Positions 55,036 to 62,996 of a stretch of DNA of 64,000 nt are shown piece after piece (within the stretch, counting starts at the first letter, position 1; the number at the start of each line of letters is the position of its first letter). Under the pieces are notes generated by a model that saw only the letters and a program-made list of their open reading frames with translations, did no database searches and was not told the DNA's origin. Source of the DNA: Pisolithus tinctorius (lineage: Eukaryota > Basidiomycota > Agaricomycetes > Boletales > Pisolithaceae); assembly GCA_024663395.1 (NCBI GenBank), contig JANFAH010000071.1, positions 62,001 through 126,000 of the forward strand, in the 5' to 3' direction. The position numbers and the translations under genes are program-made.

Positions 55036-56837
55036 TCATATAACTCCCCTCCTTTATCATCGCGCAAAATCTTGATTTTTCGTTCGCTCTGGTTCTCTGC
55101 AAAGGCCTTGAAGGTCTTAAAGGCTTCGAAAACTTCTGATTTAGCTTTGATGGGCAAAACGAAGCGATAGCGCGAATAATCATCGATAAAAGTCACCCAG
55201 TATTTGTATCCAGAGAAGGAGGGGTGGCCCACAGAGTGCACATCGCTGTGGACGAGTTCTAGGGGCCTGGAGGCACGAGTGGACGAGCTGGGGAAGGGGT
55301 TTGCATGCATTTTACCAGCCAGACAGGGTTCACAGACTGGGTCAGGTGTAGCCTGGCTATCCAAGGACATACCAGTGACTAGCTGGCGCTCCAGGAGGGT
55401 TTTAACACCTGTGAGATTGTGGTGGGCAAGTCTCCTGTGCCACAAGTCCAAATCCAGGGGCAAAGTCGTCACAGCAGAGGCATATTCACTGAGGGGAACA
55501 GTGTCACCCTCCAGGAAAGCGGAGTTGTTGTCCAAAATTCTTGCAACAAAGAGGGTAGGGCCAGGGCGCTGCCTGAAGCACATTTGCGAAGAATCAATGC
55601 TTACAGTGAAGCCCTTGTTGCGACAGAGATATATCACAGATAGTAGATTATTCCTCAGGTCAGGGACATGTAGGACATTGCTAAATTCGACAGGACGACG
55701 TTTCTTACCCCCCACCACAGGCTCAAACACTACTGACCCCACCCCAGCTGAGTAGACAATTTTGTTGTCTGCTAGGCGCACTGGAACGCGTTTTTGGCTG
55801 TAATTTCGCAGCCAGTGTCGATGAGGCGTCATATGAGAAGTGGCGCCTGTATCTGCGTTCCAATGGACGTCAGCATCGAGCTGGAGGGGGCAGAGAGGAG
55901 AGGAGGGGTCAAGGGAACGAAAACTTGCATTTCCTGCGAATTCTACCGCTTGGGATGCGCTCTGGTTTGGTGAGGAGGTTGATGGCACAGTCCCATTTGA
56001 TGGGGAGGAAGTAGACGAAGTAGAGGCTTGATTTGCGGTGTTAGCACTCTTCTTGATCTTCTTATTCTTCCTAGAGCGATAGAAAGCCTTTGATCTCTCC
56101 AGGTTTTGACATTTGTGGATACAGTGGTCTGGATAATCACAGAACGAGCAAGGCGACGAAGCTGGGCACTTGCAATTGGTGGAGGAGGTAAATAGCGCGG
56201 TGTCGGATGGCCCTGCATCAGGACGACGCTTGCGCTGCGATTCTTCAGCCAGGAAAGCTTCTTTGAGTTTGTCCTTGTCCAGAGATTGGAACAGGAGGAG
56301 AGAGGAGGCAAAATGGGAGTAATCTTCGCCTAGAGAGCGCACCATAGCCATACAGACAAGCTCATTGTCCATATCCTTGATGGAGTATGGAGTAGTAGAG
56401 TCCTTGGGGCGCAATTCTTGAATTCTAGACATAGAATCTTCGATTCTAGCGATTAGGGAGCTGAGGGACTCATCTGGCTGCTTCCTGATCGAAAAGAAAT
56501 CGTCCCAGGCATTAAAACGAGCTCCAGGACGCTGCTGGAGGTGAATAGAGGCCAGAGTCGACCAGATTTGCACTGGGTCATCCTGTACAGCATCCACATG
56601 TGTCCTCTGCTCGCTAGAGAGGGCCAGGTAGAGTTCTCCTGCCGCTTTGTCCGCTCTGAGGTCCCATTTGGCTCTAGCTTCGGTTTTGGACTCATCAGGG
56701 CGCTTTTCAGTGCCACTGACAATAGTCCAGAGGCCTTTGGTGCGCAGGAAAGCCTTCATTTCGCCTTTCCAGGTGTTATAGTTGGAGGAGGTGAGTTTGG
56801 TCACAGAGAGTGACGAGTGGGAGTGGTCCTCGGCCAT
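55036..56837 (-). pseudogene. gag-pol: Alpha Gag - protease - integrase N-terminal part
   Basis: ATG at 56837. Gag, zinc knuckle (CSFCDYPDHCIHKC) and protease (DTGA in place of DSGA) are followed by integrase up to RDDKGGE. There an extra T relative to gamma (GAGTTATATG versus GAGTACATG, near 55035) shifts the frame. It is more diverged from gamma than beta is and belongs to the LTR-B lineage. Confidence 0.9.
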
Positions 56838-57005
56838 TGGGGCGATTTTTGCGAGTAGAGGAGGAGCAGGGAATGGATGGGGTGAGTCTTGAAGCTGGGA
56901 GGCGAGAAAGTCGCAATAGAGGGCAAGGGAGTGGGTTTGGCAGGTCGAAAATTTGCGCAGAGGTGGATGACGTGTAGTATGACATGTCTGGGAATTCCTA
57001 GAGCG

Positions 57006-57019
57006 CGGGGCTCATAACC
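57006..57019 (-). promoter_or_regulatory. Alpha primer-binding site
   Basis: GGTTATGAGCCCCG on the minus strand. Confidence 0.8.
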
Positions 57020-57254
57020 TGTTAAAATATCCCACTCAGTAGGCCTTGTGCCCAGTGTAAGAGACTGAGGAAAATTTCACTGGGCACAGTGCAGTAAGTG
57101 CGCAAAAATGATAAACAAATGTAAATAGTAAATAAAAGCAAACCAAGGACACTTAGAGCGAAGCTAAGTGTCCACTACAAGTCTGTAGAGTGAGAAGAGA
57201 ACACATTAAAATAGAAAATGCGAAAATGAGGTGCACAGGCACCACATATGAACA
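57020..57254 (-). repeat. Alpha 5' LTR (LTR-B, one-unit form)
   Basis: 235 bp, TGTTCATATG...ATATTTTAACA read on the minus strand, with the ACACTTAG-CTTCGCT-CTAAGTGT hairpin. Confidence 0.92.
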
Positions 57255-57275
57255 TAAACTCCCAAACTGCACACC

Positions 57276-57869
57276 ATGTCTGAAGAGAATGCTCGCTCTT
57301 CATTTTCTGTCACAAAACTCTCCTCCTCCAACTACAACACCTGGAAAGGCAAAATGAAGGCCTTCCTTCGCACAAAAGGGCTCTGGTCTATTGTCAGTGG
57401 CACTGAAAAGTGCCCTGATGACTCCAAACTCAATGCTCAGAGCAAATGGGACCTCAGAGCAGACAAGGCAACTGGAGAACTCTATCTGGTGCTTTCTAGT
57501 GAACAAAGGACCCGTGTAGATGCTGTACAGGATGATCCTGTACAAATCTGGTTGACCCTAGCCTCCATCCACCTCCAGCAATGTCCTGGCATGCATTTTA
57601 ATGCCTGGGACAATTTCTTTTCAATCAGGAAGCAGCCAGACAAGTCCTTGACCTCCCTCATTGCCAGAATCAAAGATTCTATGTCCAGGATTCAAGAACT
57701 CCATCCTAAAGACAGTTCTACACCCTACTCCATCAAGGACCTGGACAATGAACTTGTCTGTATGGCCATGGTGCAATCCTTGGGTGATGAATATGCCCAT
57801 TTTGCTTCATCCCTCCTCTTCCATTCCTTGGACAAGGAGAAGCTAAAAGAGGCCTTCCTGGTTGTTTGA
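57276..57869 (+). pseudogene. gag: Copia Gag fragment, plus strand
   Basis: ATG at 57276 (MSEENARSS), homologous to gamma Gag residues 1-200 (NYNTWKGKMKAFL, DPVQIW, SIRKQPD, YSIKDLDNELVCMAM). No internal stop, but it ends at a junction with LTR-end-like GGTTGTTTGAACA at 57868-57880. The rest of the element is absent. It is CpG-depleted compared with gamma. Confidence 0.85.
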
Positions 57870-57880
57870 ACACAGCACAG

Positions 57881-58113
57881 ATAGGAGTGGTCATATTGTG
57901 GTGTTCACTCATGTGTACCCATATTAGCAGGTGTTCTCCATGTTTTATGGACATTGATATGTCTATATCAGCTCAGAGAAATGGGATCTGGTGGTGCAAA
58001 CATGATTTCAAGCAGTCTGGCATGGTTAGTGGTTTTGGTGCTGGACTGATGTTCACAGGTGTTTGCCTGTGTTTGGCAGTTTTTGTCACAATTGACTGCA
58101 GCAGGCTGAACCT
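57881..58113. other. Unassigned segment
   Basis: CpG-poor sequence between a copia gag fragment and LTR remnants. Nothing recognised. Confidence 0.4.
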
Positions 58114-58194
58114 GATCTGGTTGTTCAGATAACCACAAACTTGGAACTTGTGCCCAGTGCAAGAGACTATTTTTGAGGGAAATACTACAGGTAC
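58114..58194 (-). repeat. LTR-B fragment (truncated)
   Basis: It starts TGTTCAGATAACC and keeps one TGTGCCCAGTG unit. It is cut off where an LTR-A begins at 58195. Confidence 0.65.
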
Positions 58195-58480
58195 TGTTAC
58201 AGTGGTGCCTCTGCACCTCTATTCACATTTTCATTTATTCTACTGTTACTAGTGATACTAATACTCTTCAAGTTTGCATTCCTACACTCTATAGTGTTGT
58301 GGTATGTTGTGACTGTTTGTTTTCCTTTGTTTATGATTTTTGTGCACTTAGCAGTTGTGTGTGCCCAGTGTGTTTTCTCTTCAGTCTCTCAAACTGGGCA
58401 GAAGGTACTGTCATTATTTAACTGTTGAATATCAGTCTCTCACACTGGGCACAAGGCCTACTTGTTGGGTTATTTGAACA
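58195..58480 (+). repeat. LTR family A, diverged
   Basis: 286 bp, TGTTACAGTG...TATTTGAACA, two repeat units. The flanks GGTAC and TAACC do not match. Confidence 0.85.
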
Positions 58481-58899
58481 TAACCATCATCTATTTCACT
58501 TATCATCACCTATCATCAATCTACTTCACTCCAAGTCCTCCTGCAAAAGCCATACAACACCCCTGACTTTCTCTTAGAGCAGAGTAGGAGCAGGTTGGGC
58601 TGCAGAGTACAGGGCTCAAAGTCCAGAGTGAATCTGACCACTGGGTGGCAAGATATGCAATGAACAATAAGCAGAGGAGTACAGAGGAAACTTTTTGGGA
58701 CAGAGGTTGGAGTTGGAGGTTGAATGGGAGGGTGTTGGGTTCAGCTAGTGTGCTGCCCCCTTGCATCTACTCAGCCCTTGTATTTCAGAGGCAGAGTAGA
58801 CTCAGAGGAGTGGAGATAAAACTCCAGAGGGAACTCAGAGGGAGTCCAAAGTGGTGACTTTATTGTTGATATTTGTACTGATTACATTGGAGTACTATG

Positions 58900-59075
58900 T
58901 GTTGCAAGTGTAGTACTCCAGCACTCAGCAACGCTAGTCCCTACTAGCACTTGGTGGTTAAACCACACCAAGTAAGCCAAGATACCTTGACCAAATAGCT
59001 CAGTGGTTAGAGCACCCAGTCAAAACCTGGGAGGTCCAGGGTTCAATCCCCTGTCTGGTCGCATTTATTGCAACA
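58900..59075 (+). repeat. TRIM copy E, 5' LTR
   Basis: 176 bp, TGTTGCA...TGCAACA. Upstream half with two hairpins, downstream half tRNA-like. Confidence 0.94.
58989..59060 (+). tRNA. tRNA-Phe-like sequence in TRIM E 5' LTR
   Basis: A 72-nt cloverleaf. Here the anticodon loop reads TCAAAAC, a G-to-A change of GAA. A box TAGCTCAGTGG and B box GGTTCAATCCC are intact. There is no T-run before the LTR end; the first TTTT downstream is at 59153-59156 in the internal domain. Confidence 0.7.
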
Positions 59076-59089
59076 GGTTATGAGCCCCG
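59076..59089 (+). promoter_or_regulatory. TRIM copy E primer-binding site
   Basis: GGTTATGAGCCCCG directly after the LTR, identical to the copia primer sites. Confidence 0.82.
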
Positions 59090-59359
59090 GGTGCTTGTGG
59101 GACTGGTCCTGATAAGTCCTTTCTGCTTAAGGCAATGGATTCCCATGGTGGGTTTTCACTGATAAGACCTGGTAGTGCCTGATAAGACCTGGACCGAGGC
59201 AACATGTGTAAGCCCTACCAATTAAGGCAATGGCCCCTGAGCCTCGTAAGACCTTCACAGGAGGCAGCATGCTGTAAGACCTTGGATGAGGCAATGGCCA
59301 CTTTAGGCAATGAATTCCCACGCTTGCGCCTTGTTGCTGTGCACTGGATTAGGGGAGGC

Positions 59360-59535
59360 TGTTGCAAGTGTAGTACTCCAGCACTCAGCAACGCTAGTCC
59401 CTACTAGCACTTGGTGGTTAAACCACACCAAGTAAGCCAAGATACCTTGACCAAATAGCTCAGTGGTTAGAGCACCCGGTCGAAACCTGGGAGGTCCAGG
59501 GTTCAATCCCCTGTCTGGTCGCATTTATTGCAACA
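59360..59535 (+). repeat. TRIM copy E, 3' LTR
   Basis: 176 bp, followed by CTATG. Confidence 0.94.
59449..59520 (+). tRNA. tRNA-Phe-like sequence in TRIM E 3' LTR
   Basis: Cloverleaf with anticodon arm CCCGG-TCGAAAC-CTGGG (GAA). All stems pair except one acceptor A-C mismatch. Confidence 0.7.
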
Positions 59536-59598
59536 CTATGTGGCCTTATATACAATGTAGGTCAAGGGCAGGCCAGTGTAGAATGCAAACCAATAAAC

Positions 59599-59834
59599 TG
59601 TTCAAATAATCACAACTGGAGACCACTGGTGCCCAGTGTAAGAGACTGAAGAAAATTTCACTGGGCACACAGCTGAAAGTGCACAAAAATGATAAACAAA
59701 GGAAAACAATAAACAATCACAAAGCAAGGACACTTGGAGTGAAGTATAGTGTCCAATATAAGTCTGTAGGGTTAGATAGGAACATAACAAACAAAGAAAT
59801 GGGAAAGGAGGTGCACAGGCACCTAAAGTGAACA
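59599..59834 (-). repeat. Solo LTR, family B
   Basis: 236 bp, target duplication TAAAC at 59594-59598 and 59835-59839. The empty site is visible in the right arm near 62650. Confidence 0.92.
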
Positions 59835-59938
59835 TAAACATATAGCAGGTTAGCAGTACCTCTGACACAAGGGATAAAGGATAGGGATGATGGGGACCTT
59901 AACTGAGACAAAGGAATTACTACATTGAGGGGAAAGAG

Positions 59939-60114
59939 TGTTGCAATAAATGCAACCAGACAGGGGATTGAACCCTGGACCTCCCAGGTTTCAACTGGGT
60001 GCTCTGACCACTGAGCTATTTGGTCAAGGTATCTTGGCTTACTTGGTGTGGTTTAACCACCAAGTGCTAGTAGGGACTAGCATTGCTGAGTGCTGGAGTA
60101 TTACACTTGCAACA
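59939..60114 (-). repeat. Solo TRIM LTR (copy F)
   Basis: 176 bp, target duplication AAGAG at 59934-59938 and 60115-60119. The empty site is at about 62550 in the right arm. Confidence 0.92.
59954..60025 (-). tRNA. tRNA-Phe-like sequence in TRIM solo LTR F
   Basis: Anticodon arm CCCAG-TTGAAAC-CTGGG on the minus strand: fully paired stem, T33 and anticodon GAA, the copy closest to a real tRNA-Phe arm. The first or last acceptor pair is mutated. Confidence 0.7.
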
Positions 60115-60171
60115 AAGAGGGTAAATACTGATGGAGTGGAAGAATGGAGAAACACTGACATGAGGGTGGAA

Positions 60172-60460
60172 TGTTCAAATCATCACAACTGGAGACCTCT
60201 GGTGCCCAGTGTAAGAGACTGTTATTGGAGGAAATTGTACATAAGACATACCTGGTTCCTGGTGTAAGAGACTGAAGAAAACTTCACTGGGCACACAGCT
60301 GTAAGTGCACAAAAATGATAAACAAAGGAAAACAATAAACAATCACAATGCAAGGACACTTAGAGCGAAGCATAGTGTCCAATGTGAGTCTGAAGGGTTG
60401 GATAGAAATATAACAAGTAAAGAAATGGGCAAGGGGGTGCACAGGCACCTAATGTGAACA
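60172..60460 (-). repeat. Solo LTR, family B
   Basis: 289 bp, target duplication TGGAA at 60167-60171 and 60461-60465. Two repeat units. Confidence 0.92.
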
Positions 60461-61329
60461 TGGAATCCTAACTGGAATGCAGGGTGGCAGGTCTGACATC
60501 CCACCAAGCTGACCAAGGTCTGAAAGGAGGCACAGGTGAAGGTCTGGCCTTCATGTGACTGGCCTGAAAGCAGAGGTGAGTGGAGGTGGTCAGGATGTGG
60601 ATGGGGATGTTGGAGAGGTGTGGAGATGTGTTGGGAGGGTTGGACCAGAGCAGAGCTTGGTTGGAAGGGTTGGAGGAGCACAGGAATGCATCAGAAGAGG
60701 GTGGAGAAAGGTTTCCAGAGTGTGGAAGAGGGCAAAGTAGATGTTAGGGGCTATGCCAATGTCATGGTCATGACACCTCCCTGAGCTCAGTACAGCTTAG
60801 GACATTGAATTTAGTCATCATCCATCCTTCTGTAGGCTGACAGCAGTCTACCCCATCACAATTTCTCACATTCATGCTTCTTCATCATGAGCACTCCCAA
60901 CCCTCAGTACTCATCTCTGAGTGTTGTATCTCACAAAAACCTGCCTGAATAAGACCTTCTGCCATCTAGGTACTGCAGAGGCACTCCACCACTTGCTTTC
61001 TTTGTCTTTTGTGTTGGTTTTGGTTGGTTTACACCACTGAACCACACTTTGACTTGCACTGTATAGTATTCACAAAATAAGATGTTGAAAAAAGAGTTAT
61101 TTACATGATATTTTAAGACATGTTTTACATATGAGCAGGGCAAGTGATACTAGGTATCACATGATAGTAATAATGACCACTATTTTAGGGCAGACCCCTA
61201 ACACCCTCCCTGGTAGAGCTGACATAGGCTTGGACAGAAAAAGAAAAAAGAAAAAAGGGCAACAAGGAAAGAAGGAAAAGGTCATGTTTTAGAGTGCCAG
61301 ATTAACCATCATGGCTTTTTCAGCATTCT

Positions 61330-61650
61330 CAGTACTGATTAGTTGCAGAACATGTCAGGTACAGGTGGGGGAAACAGCACAGGGATGACTGAAAGCAGAT
61401 TTTTTAAGGGTTTGATTGTGTTGGACATATACCCTGATGACATTACTGTAGTGGGCACCAATATTTATGGGGATTACTCTGAGAAAATGGCCCAGATGGA
61501 CCAGGAGGATGGTTTCATGAGTTGGGGTAGAAGAGGGAGCCTTGATAGTCCCAATTCATTGTTTGGCATTGTGTGTATGATGACAAATCATCAAATAGAC
61601 CATGTGATATACCATGTAAGCATTAGTAAGCACCTCACAGCATTTTAAAC
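61330..61650 (+). repeat. Dispersed repeat R1, copy 3
   Basis: Similar to 18802-19110: an AGTACTGATTAGT start, a TTTTTTAAGGG stretch, GAGAAAATGGCC, ATGAGTTG-GGTA-AAGAGGG and CATGTGATATACC segments. Confidence 0.65.
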
Positions 61651-61814
61651 TTTGTTAAACTCAAAACTATGTAATCAAAACTTAAAGTCAAAAAACTGAC
61701 CACATGACATGTCATTTTCAAATGGCTGCTATTCTATCAATTCCTATCCAAATGACTTGATTCATGGACCAATAGAAAGCCAAGAGTAAGTACCCTATTT
61801 CATACACTCATGGA

Positions 61815-61836
61815 TTAGGGCTAGGGTTAGGGGTTA
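61815..61836 (+). repeat. Short interstitial telomere-like run
   Basis: TTAGGG-CTAGGG-TTAGGG-GTTA, three and a half units with one mismatch. It may be chance. Confidence 0.3.
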
Positions 61837-62234
61837 TTGTGTTTAGTCATAACTAATGTAAAACATACAAACATGCAGTCAGTTTTTTGAGCCACTGTAT
61901 GTGAGTGCTGGGCCTCACAATTTTCAACAGTGAAGGGTGAAGCCTTGGAATTTTATATGGAAGAAGAGGTGTTGAACGCCACACTTCTGAACTCAAGGGA
62001 GAGTTGGATCTTGAGAGGGAAGATTCCCTCACATTTGTGACCTGTCTTTCCCCTTGAACAAGTTGTCAGTCATTTCACCCTCCTCAGGCCCAGAATCTTT
62101 ACCAGGGGGGTTTCCCCTGGCAGTGGATGCTTCCCCATGAGGACAGTGGGGAAGATCATAAATGAATGCTGTGGAGGTGAATGCAGAGATGATCTGCTGA
62201 TGATTGGCCCATGAGGGTGTGTGACCTGGAGGGA

Positions 62235-62990
62235 TCTGGCTGATGTGTCATGACCATGACACTGACATAAGCCCCTAACATCTACTCTGCCCTCTTCTGA
62301 TGCATTCCCATGCTCCTCCAACCCTCCCAACACCTCTCCACACCTCTCCAAGGTCTCCTGTCCATGTTCTGACCAACTCCACTCAACTCTGCCCTCAGGC
62401 TGGTCATGTGGAGGCCAGACCTTCATCTGTGCCTCCTCTGAGGCCTTGGTCGACTCAGTGGGCTGTCAGACTTGCAGCCCTGCATTCCAGATAGGGTTCT
62501 GCCCTTGTGTCAGTTTTTCTCCATTCTTCTGCTCCTTTGGTATTTACCCTCTCTCCCTCATTGTAGTAGTTTCCTTGTCTCAGTTAAGGTCCCCATCATC
62601 CCTATCCTCTATCCCTTGTGTCAGAGGGACTGCTGACCTGTTATACACTTATTGGTTTGCATTCTACACTGCACTGCCCTTGACCTACATCATGTATAAG
62701 GCTATGTAGTACTCCGATGTAATCAGTATGAATATTGAATAAAGTCCCCACTTCTGACTCCCTCTGAGTTCCCTCTGGAGTTTCATCTCCACTCCCTCTG
62801 AGTCCACTCTACCTCTGAAATATGAGGGCTGAGCTCACACAAGGGGGCAGCACACTAGCTGAACCCAACACCCTCTCATCCAACCTCCAACCTCTGCCTC
62901 TGAAACTTTCCTCCTTACCCCTCTGCTCACTGTTTGTTACATATCTTGCCATCTGGTGGTCAGATTCACTTCAGACTTTGACTGCTGTAC
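62235..62990 (-). repeat. Right arm of the large inverted repeat (clean copy)
   Basis: Mirror of 58612-60785 without any of its four insertions, so it records the pre-insertion sequence. It ends just before the coding region at 62997. Confidence 0.85.
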
Positions 62991-62996
62991 TCTATC

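Larger units (their letters stand above)
41944..57254 (-). mobile_element. Copia element alpha (LTR-B), hosting nested beta and gamma
   Basis: 3' LTR at 41944-42160, 5' LTR at 57020-57254, with Gag-Pol on the minus strand. The coding region is interrupted by a solo LTR-B (43599-43885) and by beta (43933-54006). A single-base insertion shifts the frame in integrase. The flanks CATAT and TAAAC do not match, so the outer ends were rearranged after insertion. Confidence 0.88.
58900..59535 (+). mobile_element. Complete TRIM with tRNA-like LTRs (copy E)
   Basis: 636 bp: LTRs 58900-59075 and 59360-59535 (176 bp each, two differences, both CpG-to-CpA in the anticodon stem-loop), a primer-binding site at 59076-59089, a 284-bp internal domain and a purine tract TTAGGGGAGGC at 59349-59359. 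The target duplication is CTATG at 58895-58899 and 59536-59540. The internal domain is rich in short repeats (AAGGCAATGG, CTGATAAGACCTGG, GTAAGACCTT) and encodes no protein. Confidence 0.95.
58612..60785 (+). repeat. Left arm of a large inverted repeat, with four insertions
   Basis: Matches 62235-62990 in reverse. About 817 bp remain after removing TRIM E, LTR-B 59599-59834, TRIM LTR F and LTR-B 60172-60460 with their target duplications. It includes R3-type sequence (58732-58800). Confidence 0.85.
60786..62234. other. Loop of the large inverted repeat
   Basis: Contains an R1 repeat copy (61330-61650) and a short TTAGGG-like run (61815-61836). No gene is supported. Confidence 0.5.

Noticed and set aside
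41939..57259. Alpha as a clean insertion with target duplication
   Set aside because: The flanking pentamers CATAT and TAAAC do not match. TAAAC also flanks an LTR at 59599, but I see no continuity that would link the two.
58114..58480. LTR pair of a new element at 58.1-58.5 kb
   Set aside because: The two LTR pieces belong to different families and orientations, the first is truncated, and no internal domain or matching duplication exists.
61815..61836. Interstitial telomere as evidence of chromosome fusion
   Set aside because: Only three and a half imperfect TTAGGG units; chance or a local repeat is as likely.
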